Below, one piece after another: positions 9,801 to 21,416 of a stretch of 64,000 nucleotides of DNA; the first letter of the stretch is position 1, and every line of letters starts with the position of its first letter. Both the position numbers and the translations under genes were made by a program. The notes beneath the pieces were generated by a model, which was given only the letters and a program-made list of their open reading frames with translations, did no database searches and had not been told where the DNA came from. The DNA comes from Acanthochlamys bracteata (taxonomy: Eukaryota; Streptophyta; Magnoliopsida; Pandanales; Velloziaceae): NCBI GenBank assembly GCA_019914995.1, contig CM034144.1:134001-198000 (forward strand). Direction: 5' to 3'.

Positions 9801-12624
9801 TTACTTAGTTCATGTTATTGTTTCTACAAAACCATCTTGTAATGGGGTATGACAATGTAGTCATGTTACCACAGGGTCAGTTCTATAATTATTCTGGATG
9901 TGGAAACACCTTCAACTGCAACCATCCTGTAGTTCGTCAGTTCATAGTTGACTGCTTAAGGTTTATAGTTGGTTTGTGCTTGCTATTTCTTGAACTTTCA
10001 GTTAATTTATATAGTTGTCTATGTAGTAACTCTACATCCTTCTCTTTTTAGTTGTTTGTTCCCAACATGAACCTTTTTTTTATTTCAAATTCTTGATAGA
10101 TACTGGGTAACTGAAATTCACATTGACGGTTTCCGCTTTGACCTTGGATCCATCATGACGAGGGGCAGCTGGTTTTTTCCCCATATTCTCGTCTATCATT
10201 ATTATAGCATTCTTTTTATGTATTTATTTAATATTTCTTCCTTCTGTTTCAGCTTGTGGGATGCAGTTAATGTATGTGGTACACCAATAGATGATGGTAA
10301 ATTTACAACTGGAACCCCATTAAGCAGTCCTCCTCTCATTGACATGATCAGCAATGACCCTATTCTTAAAGGGGTTAAGGTAATTTTAGGAATTAATTTC
10401 TCCCCTTTTATGGATGTCATCCTATGAATGTCATGTAAATTTATAATAATCACCTTGGAAGATGCATCTCTGGAAGGTCCCCTTTTACCTACTTTGTGCA
10501 GCATCTGAAGTCCAAAAAGTATCATTTATTCTAATGGGACTTAAGGTCATTAAATTTGTTGCTATCTTATGGAGATATTACAGAAAATGGTGCAGCTCCT
10601 TGTTTTAATTAGATGCTATAGCTGATTAGAATTATCTGTTACTCTTATTTAAATCAAACAATATGTTTATTTTTGTATTTACTTTAGAAAGTGCCAATTA
10701 CTATTGAATGATGTCTTTATGGCATATTTGTGTGTTTCGTTATCTGAAAGCCTCTTTCTAAAGCATGCCATTACTTTATTCTTTGATAGCTGATTGCTGA
10801 AGCATGGGATTGTGGAGGCCTTTACCAGGTCGGTAAATTTCCTCATTGGGGTATTTGGTCAGAATGGAATGGCCAGGTTAGTGTAAATAGTATTTTAGCT
10901 TTGTCAATGTTATGGTTTACTTCCCAAACAGTTTTTCAGTAGATTTCCTCCTGTGTTTTCTTTATGTTAACATGCTTGAACCTCAATGTTGTTGGTGAAG
11001 TATCGTGATATAGTGCGGCAATTTATGAAAGGCACTGATGGTTTTTCTGGGGCCTTTGCACAATGCCTATGTGGAAGCCCACATTTATATCAGGTGATAA
11101 ATGTTAAAGTCATCAACTGCTTACATTTGGTTTTGTATTATAATCTCTTTCTTCTGGGACGCCCATTTCTCACTTCTAGTCTGAATCAGGAAGGAGGGAG
11201 GAAACCTTGGAACAGTATCAACTTTGTGTGTGCACATGATGGTTTCACTTTGCATGACCTGGTGGCATATAACAACAAATACAACTTCTCAAATGGGGAG
11301 GACAATAGGGATGGAGAAAATCATAATCTTAGCTGGAACTGTGGAGAGGTATGTCCAGTAACCCTACTTTCAGGCAAAGCTATCTATTGACATGGGTTCC
11401 ATCATGCTTTCAAATTTTGGGACTGGGATTTGCTTAGTAGTACTTATAATGGTGGAATTAGTGATGTTTCTATGTTGCAGGAAGGAGAATTTGCTAGTGC
11501 ATCAGTTAGAAGATTGAGGAGAAGGCAAATGAAGAACTTCTTTCTCTGTCTCATGGTTTCCCAAGTAAGCTATGACCTTTAGATGATACATACATTTCCA
11601 CTCAAGTCATCCTTACATCTAATAGATGATCTTATTTTCTACCAGGGGGTTCCCATGTTCTACATGGGTGACGAATATGGTCACACCAAAGGAGGAAATA
11701 ACAACACATATTGCCATGATAACTATGTAAGATCTAAACCTTATGCTTTTTCATGTATTTATTTTCAATTGACCGAAATATGATGAAAGGGGTAGACTAA
11801 AATAAACTTAGCCTAGGGTGGTGGCGAAAGGTTTAGAAGAATTGGGTCATTCGCTGGATTTAAATGGAATGAAGAAAATGGATTTATGTAGCTGACCCCA
11901 CGGAAGTGGATAAAGGCTTTAGTTTGTTGTTGTTGACCCAAATATGATGGTATGTTACTTTTTGTCCTACCACAGCTCAATTACTTCCTTTGGGACAAGA
12001 AAGAGGAGGCTTCATCGGACTTCTACCGTTTCTGCTGCCTAATGATCCAATTCCGCCAGTAAAATCCAACTCTGGCCATACTTGTATATGCATATGCATC
12101 AGTTTACCAGTTTATGTAAGATAGATTTTGTTCATCTGGTCGCTGCAGTGAATGTGAGTGCCTCGGTTTAGATGATTTCCCATGCGGAGAGCAACTAAGG
12201 TGGCATGGTCACCAACCAGAGATGCCAGATTGGTCCGACACTAGCCGCTTTGTGGCGTTCTCTCTGGTATGCCCCCCAGTGTTCCTCGTTAGAAACACTA
12301 GTGCAATCTTTAGTTAGCAACTACCTACTTGAACGAATCATGATTAATGCTCACAACATTGAACAGGTGGACTCTGTGAAAGGCGAAATATACGTCGCCT
12401 TCAACGCCAGCCATCTACCTGTAATTGTTTCTCTCCCCGAGCGTCTCGACTACCGATGGCAGCCACTAGTTGACACAAGCAAGCCGGCACCGTACGACTT
12501 CCTATCGGACGACACAGCTGAACGAAGCATAGCTATCCAACAGTTTGCTCATTTCTTAGATTCAAACATGTACCCGATGCTAAGCTATTCTTCAGTCATA
12601 CTAACATTATCCCCTGACGCCTAA
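6882..12624 (+). CDS. ISA3: Isoamylase 3 (starch debranching enzyme), plastid
   Basis: Hydrolyses alpha-1,6 branch points of starch-derived glucans in the chloroplast, mainly during starch breakdown. 18 exons: 6882-7250, 7505-7687, 7871-7963, 8154-8306, 8540-8631, 9262-9403, 9654-9761, 9875-9960, 10100-10171, 10253-10379, 10790-10876, 11001-11093, 11190-11348, 11481-11564, 11646-11726, 11976-12058, 12149-12266 and 12367-12624. They join in phase to 795 residues. A plastid transit peptide is followed by a CBM48 domain ([20 protein letters not shown]). The GH13 motifs are DVVFNHT (about 348-354), GFRFDLGS with nucleophile D423, AEAWDCGG with acid/base E479, and CAHDGFTL with H551/D552. The C-terminus [16 protein letters not shown] and [11 protein letters not shown] point to ISA3 rather than ISA1 or ISA2. 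All catalytic residues are present. Confidence 0.95.
11786..11934 (+). mobile_element. Short non-LTR retroelement copy (SINE or RTE-type LINE 3' end) in ISA3 intron 15
   Basis: About 150 bases ending in the plant 3' tail pattern GTAGCTGACCCCAC...GATAAAGGCTTTAG followed by a run of TTG repeats. This tail is shared by plant SINEs and RTE LINEs. It is flanked by direct repeats: GACCGAAATATGATG at 11771-11785 and GACCCAAATATGATG at 11935-11949 (14 of 15 identical), which read as target-site duplications. The copy lacks any coding capacity. It sits only about 26 bases upstream of the exon 16 splice acceptor. SINE versus 5'-truncated LINE cannot be decided from this piece. Confidence 0.7.
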
Positions 12625-12805
12625 TTCCCGTAATAATAATCTTCTTTTTATTATTGTATAATTTCTGCAAAGCTTCATATGTATGTTGCAATATCTCAAA
12701 ATTTTTTCGTTCCAACAAATTCTAATTTCTGAAAATCATCAAACCACACATACACACGACAACAACAATTCTAATTTCTGTAAGAAAAAACAAAAAAATT
12801 CTAGT

Positions 12806-13291
12806 CTATGAAGAATGGGAGCTGCCCCTGCCGTTGGCGACGGTGTTGACGGCATTCCAAATGTTTCCACAGGCTCCGATAACCTGAGGCATCACTGCAG
12901 AAATTCCCTTCACGGCGGCGCCGGAAGCAACACCGATAGCAATCGACTCAACAAAACCAGGCTTGGAGTCCATTTTCATTTCGAGTATAGCGAGCCGAGC
13001 ATTGGCGCTATCGATCTTTCTCGCCGTCTCAACCATGACGCGATCTTTTCTTCCTCTCCCGGCAGCGACCGTACGGTACAGCACGGCCTGTAGATCTCCG
13101 ATTACTTTCAGGGATGCTTCACGGCTGTTTAACCCTTCAGATTCGTAGTGCGCTACTAGTTCTTCCGGCTTCGGTGGTGATGGTGGGCTACCACGTGGCT
13201 GGCGAGGAGCGTTATTATTGTTGGTATTGTTGTTGTTCTCGAGTCCCGCCGGCGGTGCGGCGGCGGAGGTTGGGCCCGATGCTTGCTGCAT
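12806..13291 (-). CDS. Conserved plant protein of unknown function
   Basis: Intronless, 161 residues. The N-terminus is low complexity (Asn-rich run, then PRGSPPSPPKP). A folded-looking region starts at PEELVAHYESEGLNSREASL. It continues with an amphipathic helix (ASLKVIGDLQAVLYRTVAAG), RKIDSANARLAILEMKMDSK and a small-residue hydrophobic helix (ESIAIGVASGAAVKGISAVM), which may associate with membranes. The architecture (disordered head, helical hairpin, Gly/Ala-rich helix) looks like a real plant-specific family, but I cannot name it or assign a function. Its stop lies about 180 bases from the ISA3 stop, so the two genes converge. Confidence 0.75.
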   Translation of the reverse strand: MQQASGPTSAAAPPAGLENNNNTNNNNAPRQPRGSPPSPPKPEELVAHYESEGLNSREASLKVIGDLQAVLYRTVAAGRGRKDRVMVETARKIDSANARLAILEMKMDSKPGFVESIAIGVASGAAVKGISAVMPQVIGACGNIWNAVNTVANGRGSSHSS

Positions 13292-14033
13292 TTTTTTGGT
13301 TTGTAAGATTTGGGTTTTGAGAGGGTTTCTTCTTCAAGCTACTGATGATAGACCGATTGAGCTGAAAACGAAGAAATGTGCGGTGTCTTGCGGAACAGGT
13401 TAAGAAGAATCATGTGGGCACTGCGCCGGACTAAAATATAAGAGTGGGCTTATGTTCTTGGGCTTTCATCTAGACAAACGGCAAGGTATACGTACATAGG
13501 TCAGGTCACGTTCGTAATTGCTGAAAAGTTACGAGTTCTTTTTTTTTTTGAGGAATTTTAAATAAATTTTTAATGACTTTTTGGAAAAAAGAAATTGTGT
13601 GTATAATTATCTTATATCATAATTATAATTTATCTATATCCTCCAAAATTTTTTAAAATACTTTCTATACATTGTGGATTATTTAGACTTAGAAAGTCCA
13701 CACAAAAAAAAAAAAAAGCTGAAAAGCCATGCTATATATGAGCTATGAAGAAGTTATATCATTGGAAACCTTGAAGCACAAGTACATAAGATGCATGGAA
13801 TCATGATCAAATCATATAGACATAGTCTATAACATAGTGGGGAAAAGAAAAGAATGTTGCATTCTGTTTCAATATCTTTCGAGAATTGAAAAACTTAAAA
13901 GAAGAACGACAACCCAGTTATTTGGTATGTAAATTCATCATGGTTTGGTGGTGCATGAAAGTCAGGTTAATTTGTAGATGACCTCATTCCAGTCAGATGT
14001 GTTTAGAGAGAAGAAAGATCAGTGAAAGAGTTC
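13292..14033. other. Intergenic region
   Basis: Contains the likely promoter of the protein at 12806-13291 and the 3' flank of the zinc-finger gene. AT-rich with an A-run near 13705. No other feature recognised. Confidence 0.5.
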
Positions 14034-15052
14034 TTAAGTTGTTGTTAAAAGATCGCCGTCTTCGTAATCTGGGAATGTCACACACTTGAAGACTTTGCAT
14101 TTGGAACAAAGAACATATCCAACCTGCAATAACATTCATACAGGTCAGTTCAGTTCAGCTGTGATGAATCCGTTCAGTAGTAAACTTTCTTTTTTTTTAG
14201 ATCGAATGTATGGATCTGTGTAGCATAAGATAAAAAATTAGAAGTTTACTCACTGCTCTACAATTAGGACAGCGGCGATAAATTCTGTTGTTCTCAGACT
14301 TCACGTTCGTTTTCTGCCCTTTGCAGAAATCGCAGAGCAGCCATCCCTTGCCATTACATGGCTCACACAGGATACCTACACCCTTATGTTATTCAATTAT
14401 ATTTACATAACGCATCAGTCTATAGATCATATTAGAACAAAATGAAAGGCTGATGATAATGCTGTCTCCTATTTTTTTCAAAAAGATGGCAGAATCTTGA
14501 AATTATGCTAGTATGATCTTGAACTTTTGCTGATTGTAATTCCTCTGCGGCATGATTTTTGTGTTTGTACGCATTTTAACGTGAGATTTTTGCAATTTAG
14601 TTTTGCAGTTTATCATATGATTGAGTTCAATTTTCTTTTTACAAAAACAATAAACTACTAGCTATTTCATTCAAATAGTTTCCTGAATCAAGTTAGTAAG
14701 AACACTGAGCAGGAAAGATTATATGTTTTGAGGGAGTGCTGAGGGCAAAAGTTGCTTCTTTTGTCTGGTACGTTGCTTTATATCTTCTGAATCCTTATAT
14801 GCAAAATTAGAAGAACAACCTTCAAAAAGAACATATCTTTACCTCTTCCAGTTCATAGTCTTCCTCTAATTGGTGAATTTCGTTGCTTTGTTGCACAGGA
14901 GAACAACAAACATGGAGCAATTCTGGAGCTCTACCAAAAATCTTCTTCGGCCACTTTCGGTGAATCCCTGCTGCCATAGCTACCGCCGATGGTTTTGAAG
15001 CAGGCAGCCAGCAGCGGAGATCTACTTGCGGGCTCCAACTAAGGGTACCCAT
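14034..15052 (-). CDS. Plastid DnaJ-type zinc-finger protein (BSD2-like)
   Basis: Three exons on the minus strand: 15052-14843, 14382-14254 and 14123-14034, joining in phase to 142 residues. The first exon is a chloroplast transit-like N-terminus (LPASKPSAVAMAAGIHRKWP). The core has four CxxC pairs: CEPC, CDFC, CPNC and CSKC, in GILCEPCNGKGWLLCDFCKG and RRCPNCRAVGYVLCSKCKVF. This is the cysteine-rich zinc-binding module of DnaJ without a J domain, as in BSD2, a Rubisco assembly chaperone, and related thylakoid proteins. The C-terminus is short and acidic (FPDYEDGD). It probably acts as a plastid chaperone or redox protein; the exact client is unknown. Confidence 0.82.
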
Positions 15053-15734
15053 TGTTTTCTTTCCCTTCTCTGTTTCCTTTTAATTGCAGAAAATGTTCTT
15101 TCTTTATTTTATTTTATTTTTCTGTTGTTCTTTTTGGGTTTTCTCCTGACCTCTTCCTTGTGGATGATGTATGTGGAGGGAGGAAGGAGGAGACTTGCGT
15201 CTCTTTCTTTATTTTCTTTACAAAAATAATTGGTGGACAGAAATTATTAATTTCTTTGAAATTCACTTTGTCAGGTTGTGAAATGATGATCATGATAAGG
15301 TTAATATATAAAGCTGATTAGTTATGTGTAGAATTAAAGATCAGAGTGACAAAGTTGAAATGAGTCGGAAACACTAAACTCAGACTCTTGTTATTCAAAC
15401 TCATATGCTTTGAACAGGAGATGATTTTAACTCATAGGTAGTAAAGCATGCATAAGAGGATGTATGAGAAAAGAAGATAGTCTACGAAAATTCAACTGTA
15501 CTAGTTTGTAGATTCACATAGAGTGAAAATCCAGTAGGAAGATATGAATTACAGCCTGCATATGCTGCATTAGCTTTGTATATAATATTTAGCAGCTGCT
15601 TTTATACCGAACAAATCAAGTTTCACATTTTTTTTCCTTTTTCAATTTTAATTTCCAATCGAACAAATTTCAAGAGGGCAACAAGAATATTTACCGCCTC
15701 AAGAACATTGTCTTTCTAGTCTCTTGCATTACAA
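15053..15734. other. Intergenic region
   Basis: Promoter side of the BSD2-like gene (T-rich 15040-15140) and 3' flank of the SAUR copy. No further gene recognised. Confidence 0.45.
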
Positions 15735-16165
15735 TTACCTGCATGCGGACTTCAAAGGATGATGGCATTGCCTTAACTCAGCATCAGAAGAGCAACAACA
15801 GAACATGAATTCCTTGTTCTTATCTCCCTGAACCACTCTTAGTATATTTTCAAACACAGAAAACCTCACATGGAATCCTCAATGCACGCTCCTGCTGAAA
15901 CCCAAATTCTTCCTCAGTTCGTCTGAGAAGAATTCTAAAGTCCCTGTGACGTGGGTATTGTGTTGGGATTACAAACCTCTTCATCTCTTTGCCGACATAG
16001 ACTGCAAGTGAACCTTTTGGAACATCGCCAGTCAACTTGATGGTTTTTTTTGCTGCTGCTAGTTCTGCTGTTCTTTGGTGCTACAGCAGCAAATTTCTTC
16101 CACTTCTTCAACATCTGTTGCATGTTAACTATCTCAACAATCTTGTGGGTTTTCCTTGTGTCCAT
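15735..16165 (-). pseudogene. SAUR gene copy with two frameshifts
   Basis: The SAUR protein is recognisable along its length but needs three frames. Frame 1 starts at ATG 16165 with MDTRKTHKIVEIVNMQQMLK, the standard SAUR N-terminus. The frame changes at a run of eight A (minus strand, near 16045), after which TGDVPKGSLAVYVGKEMKRF and RTEEEFGFQQERALRIPCEV follow. A second change lies at a T run just after PCEV (near 15862), after which FENILRVVQGDKNKEFMFCC continues to a stop at 15735. One shift looks like an extra base and the other like a missing base, both in homopolymers. This could be a young pseudogene or homopolymer sequencing error; the otherwise intact SAUR residues favour recent loss or error. 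Confidence 0.75.
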
Positions 16166-18562
16166 AGATTGGCAATAGAAGCTTGCTAGAAGGTAAGTGT
16201 CGCTTTTTTCCTCAATGCTTGTCATAGTTGAGTTGGAATAGGCAAAGCTGTAGGATATAAGGACTTTGAGCCTCTAACTTATGTGTGCTCCTTCAATTGT
16301 ATATTGACATTATTCATTTAATGTCCTCACATAATTTCAATTTCTGAAAGATAGTTAACATAATCTACTCTGCTACATCTGACTCAGAAACTATGTGAAA
16401 GATAAATAATGGAACTCTTCTTGCATGGTTCTCATTCAACAGAAATTGCTCTTAAGAAATTACTCTGCATGTACCAGAAAATATGATTGCATCTACATGT
16501 TGATACAAAGTCAGTTAGTCAGTCAGCAATTGTTTCTTAATATTATTTTCGATCTGGTGTTGCTCAGAGTTTCATGCGACTTCACTTCTCATGCATTACT
16601 GTTTTCTTTCAGTCAGTTAGTTTTATGTTTATAGTAGGCCTTGCAAGCATTTTTCATGACGCAGAGACAGTTAGGTTGCTCACTGTTATGCTGTATATTT
16701 TGTGAATTCAAGTACCCTACAGAACGTGGCAGGTGATAGATTGCAGATTTGCATGTGAAGGTATGCAGCACTTACCTTTCATTAATTTGTCCAAATATTG
16801 TCGTTGTATTTTGTATTTTCTATTGTAGTCTGTACCTAATTCTCATAATCAGACTCGTTAAGGATACATGGCGATAGAAATCTATGCAGTTAGATTTTTC
16901 TGATATAGAATTTGTTGTAGCTGGTATGAATGACAGAGTTCAGTTTAGCCAATGAAAATATGAATCAAGAGGTAAAGTTCTATGCTGATAAACCTTGCTC
17001 TGAGATCAGGTACTTCTTAATTTTTAGTGTTATGCTCATCCTTTTCTCTTAAATTATGCTTAAACATTGTAATAAATTTTGCCTGTTTCACATGATAGTT
17101 AATGCAGTTGCAGCCGTTCTCCTGTTTCTCTATCTCCTGCAACAGGTAAACAAGTCTACTATATTTTATTTCTAAGCACATGCTCGCCTGCTACTTAATA
17201 GAAAATCATTCTACAGATTTTGCACTATGTCTTCTGAATAAAAAGGTACCATTGCTACAATATTCTTGTAAAATATTCTACGGTCCATTTTCTTCAGAGC
17301 TAGCAGATACTCTAGATTTATATAATAAGGAGCTTTTCAGTGGAAAAAATTCTCAAATAAAGCAGTTTGTAGTTTGCTTATGCAATCAAGAAGCTTGCCT
17401 GAATAAATTCATATTGGAAGAACGGAGTTTGGTTTTATAATAACTTGAGCAAGAAGATTCTGATGGAGATTGTGTTGGATTTAAGATGGATAGCTTTATT
17501 GGTTGATGGATATGCCTTATTCGACAGCGAGAGATTGTAATATTTAGTAGTTAGCTGCTTGTTGTTAAACAAAGTAGACTTTGACACTCACGTCCACTTT
17601 GTAGCTTAAGAACTTTGGCAATCTGCCATCCCTTGAAACATGCTTAATTTCTGGCTTTAGCATTCATATGTCTTTCTGATATTGTTGATTGGAACTATTT
17701 AAATCTTTAACACCATTGGCAGCATCATCTTCATGAAGAAAATAACAGCATTACAAAAGCACGAGTGTAGCATTGGTCTGATCTTTATTCCTTATTTTTG
17801 GTCAAGATCCTTCAGTCATTTTATTCATTCTTTCTTCCAATCATGAGATCTGAGTCATCTGACCAACTATTGGCAGAATAAAGATCTGAAAAGTAAATCA
17901 TGGTTGCAATATTGGAGCATGAAATCTGCAAGAATATTTTTCTAGTAATAACAAGTAAAAATGAAAGAATTAATAGAAGGATGTCACATGCTAAATTTTC
18001 TTTCCTTGCAGATCTCTCAGTACTTAGCAATCACGTTCATGATTGGAATTTCTTTCCCAAACATTATCTTGCTCTGGATATGAGTTCTAAGGGGTGGATG
18101 CAAAAAAGTAATTTGCATGGCAACCTAGTCAAATGGTATGCTCCTTTTCCATCTAGTGTCCATTCAAGTTTATATCGCCTTATATAACGAGTATGTGCTT
18201 GAAACTTTTATGTGATGAGAATGTTGTGTGTATGTGTTTTAAAGTGTAAGCGTATTGATGAAGATCTGCAAACATTTATTTGTTCATACATGTTTGTGTG
18301 TATGCGCAAATCAGCCTTAAAAACTATACTGTAAAACAAGTCAGTCAGGCCAACCAGGGACCTAATAGATCCAGAGCATGAATAATGCTACTAGTCTCGT
18401 AAGTTCCATCATATCCAATTGGCTCATTTTCTTTGCTTTTCTTGAAACCAAATTATAGCTTGCAAATAACTTACAAACAAAGTAGACGTAGAATAGAAAG
18501 GTGGTTCAAGTGCTGAGCTAACATCCAAGGAAACAATTTGGAAAAGTTGGAACTTCAGCTTA
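16166..18562. other. Gene-poor intergenic stretch
   Basis: About 2.4 kb of AT-rich sequence. Scattered short frames (for example 17180-17440 and 17900-18187) show no family features. No terminal repeats or retroelement motifs were seen. Confidence 0.45.
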
Positions 18563-18802
18563 TCAGGAGTTAGGTGGTGGCTTGGTGCTCTCTCCACTAT
18601 AAACCCTTGGTGGAAGTGCTTCTGTAATCTCACTTAGCAAAAGGTTTTCTTTTTCCCAGCTTTCTGTTGCAATGCTTGCCAATATTTGCTTAGCAAAATC
18701 CTCTTGTTCTTTGTCCATATCACCATTAGTCACCATTACTTGGCGCAAAAGATTATGCACTGTAAGTTCTTCTTCTCTGTTTTTCTCTTTAGAGCTTACC
18801 AC
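18563..18802 (-). other. Orphan coding-like segment (possible gene fragment)
   Basis: A 79-codon frame whose middle reads like a real protein exon: charged, helical and without low complexity (DKEQEDFAKQILASIATESW, EKENLLLSEITEALPPRVYS), ending EST KPPPNS and stop. The start is uncertain. An AG acceptor-like site (CTTACAG, minus strand, near 18761) could precede VHNLLRQVM. I found no partner exons upstream at 18.8-20.4 kb. It may be a relic or captured 3' exon of another gene. Family not recognised. Confidence 0.3.
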
Positions 18803-20474
18803 TATATTCCACAGGCACTATATCTAGGTTTCGTGACATTCTATAACTGAAACTCTCAAAAGTGAATAAAGGTTCAGGATTGAAACTGGAACTAGTACCA
18901 GTACAACTTTTGTCATCAGTTTTTACTTTTTATTTTTAGCCTTCCAGATTTTCCTAACAAGTTATACCAAAATGAAAGGTAACTTGTAGCTTCTGATTAT
19001 AACATACTCAATATGGCTTGTGATTATACCATCACTATGTTAAATTGAAAATTATCAGAAGTTGGAAACAAGAAAATCGTGGCTTTTACAGAGAGCCTAT
19101 TTTTACCTTCATCTACTGCTTTACAGATATTTTAATAAGATGAAAAAAGCCTTTGCACTAGCTTTGCTTATGATTTTTGTCTTGAGAACAAAAAAAATTA
19201 TTTATAAGTTGACTTAAATAACTTACATATTCAACCTAAAGGTATAATGTGGAGAGTTTCACTGTTTACTTGATCAAGAGCCAGTCACTAACCGAGAAGA
19301 TAATCTTTTAAATGAGAAAGAAAATACCAACTAAAGCTTCTGTTGCTACAAACGGAAGAGGTATGGAATGTGAATATTCCTCTCACATGCAAGTGCTGAT
19401 GACGCATATCATCATGTTATGCTGGCGGCTTTATAAAAGCTAAAGTTTCTTGACTGTTAGACAAAGTAGAAACGTTACGACACATATTTTTCAGTTTCTA
19501 CTTCTTAAAATTCTGAAAGCCAGAAGTTTTGATTTAGAAGCATTTCAGTTTCATGACTACTAGCAAGTATCTCCTAGATCCTGCATTGTCACATTCCAAT
19601 ATTTCATATACAGTTCTTTCTTTTCCGAACATTTCAAACGTTCGTGAAATTAGTTCTCAGTGGTGAGTGGTCAAATTTTCATTTCTCTGCAATTGTGGAA
19701 AGATTGCTTTAACTTTTAGGTCATGAAAGAATTGTGACCCTACAATCTTTGTCAGAAGCAACTAGCACTACTTCATGCCAAACAACCAACAAACCCAACG
19801 TTTCCAAATGTTATCATGATATTCATGCTGTTTCTAGACTGAATGGCTTGTTGATTGCTATAACTGCTTGAGTAGAAATGTCGAAACTTGTAAAGATTGT
19901 TGCGAGTATTTGATTGCAAACACATAGTACCTAGTACTTAAAAAAGTCATACGAACAACTCACAGAAAGCAGATGCTGAGGTTTTTAAAACTCATAGAAA
20001 GCAGATGATGAGGTTTTTAAACCTTCAGAGTCGGAAAGCTTCAGCACTAAACCCTAAACCCTATTTAAAGCTCAGAGCACCAATGGTTGTTGGGTGAATT
20101 TTTTGATTACGAATAACATTTAAGTAGATAGTTTGTAAATGCCATTAAAAACTGACTAGTTGATGATTAATAGTGGCCACTATAGAATAGCAAGCAAATT
20201 TTAAGAAACTTTTGTGTCTGGGTGTATTGTATGCATACTTACGTGCTGCTTGTGTCTATAATAAGTGAAAGCTTTCTCATCAACTTTTCAGGTTATGTTT
20301 GTTTTTCTTTGGTGTGTTTAAATTTCGAGTTGCATGTCGTGTAGCCTCATTAGGCTGGAAAAACGTCTACATTCATTTCGTTCTTGCTCAAATCTACTAT
20401 ATATAGAGAGGGCATCACACATTTCAGCATCAGTTTCACAAGCTTTGCAAGAGCAATATAACTAAAGGAACCGA
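18803..20474. other. Intergenic region upstream of the DUF599 gene
   Basis: AT-rich sequence without a supported gene. It holds a short direct repeat near 19960-20020 (CTCACAGAAAGCAGATG / CTCATAGAAAGCAGATG), a telo-box and a TATA-like CTATATATAGAG near 20396. Confidence 0.45.
20049..20063 (+). promoter_or_regulatory. Telo-box (AAACCCTAAACCCTA)
   Basis: Two plant telomere-type units about 410 bases upstream of the DUF599 ATG. Telo-boxes in plant promoters bind TRB and related Myb proteins. Too short to be an interstitial telomere. Confidence 0.4.
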
Positions 20475-21416
20475 ATGGAGTGGAGGAAGGGTTACCTTGA
20501 CCTAGTTCTCGTGCCATCAGGCCTTCTCTTCTCTGTTTTGTATAATGCCTGGCTTTGGCGCAAGGTCAGCAGGCAACCGTGGAGTACTGCCATCGGCATA
20601 AACTCTGCTGGCAGGCGTCTATGGGTCATCGCCATGATGAAGGTGCATGAACTCACTTGAACTGTACTACTAAGAAATATTTGTCTTCTACTTCTGTTAG
20701 GAAAATATGAGTATATTGACTAGGAGTAACACGCTAGGAGTAAATTTAACATAAACCAATGTTGTTGCATCCAAAGGAAAACATACAAATAATTCAGATA
20801 ATTTGCTGATGCATGTATGCTTCTGTGGTATGCTTGCATACAGGACAACGACAAGAAGAACATCTTGGCAGTCCAGACAATAAGGAATGCGATCATGGGA
20901 TCAACACTGATGGCCACGACTTCCATCCTCCTGTGCTCAGCTCTTGCTGCCGTGCTCAGTTCCACATACAGCATCAAGAAGCCCGTAGGTGACTCTGTTT
21001 ACGGATCCCATGGTGAGCTCCTAGTATCCCTCAAGTATGTCGTCCTCCTGCTAGCCTTCCTTTTCGCGTTTGTTTGCCACTCTCTTTCCATCCGCTTCAT
21101 CAACCAAGTGAACTTTCTCGTCAACGTTCCGATGACAACATCATCACTCATTACTGACGCCGAAATACCAAGCATCAGTTTATCGCCAAAGTACGTTGGT
21201 GACTTGCTAGAGAAAGGTTTTATGCTCAATACAATAGGCAACAGGCTGTTCTACGCCTCAATCCCACTTCTGCTTTGGATTTTTGGTCCGGTACTTGTGT
21301 TCTTGTGCTCCGTGATGATCTTGCCTATGCTGTATAGCCTTGATGTTGTGTCTGTTGATCAAGGCAAAAAGGGTGGTGTTGTTGCGGATGGTAATGATTA
21401 CAGCAGCATTGTGTAA
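20475..21416 (+). CDS. DUF599 family membrane protein
   Basis: Two exons, 20475-20642 and 20844-21416, joining to 246 residues. The family is plant and bacterial, with unknown function. The sequence shows an N-terminal helix (YLDLVLVPSGLLFSVLYNAW), then the family region NILAVQTIRNAIMGSTLMAT. A second helix is SILLCSALAAVLSSTY, a third YVVLLLAFLFAFVCHSLSIR, and a C-terminal pair is LFYASIPLLLWIFGPVLVFL and SVMILPMLYSLDVV. FINQVNFLVNVP is typical of plant DUF599 proteins. Likely an integral membrane protein with four or five helices. A TATA-like box sits near 20396. Confidence 0.88.

Noticed and set aside
20049-20063. Interstitial telomere
   Set aside because: Only two units; better read as a telo-box promoter element.
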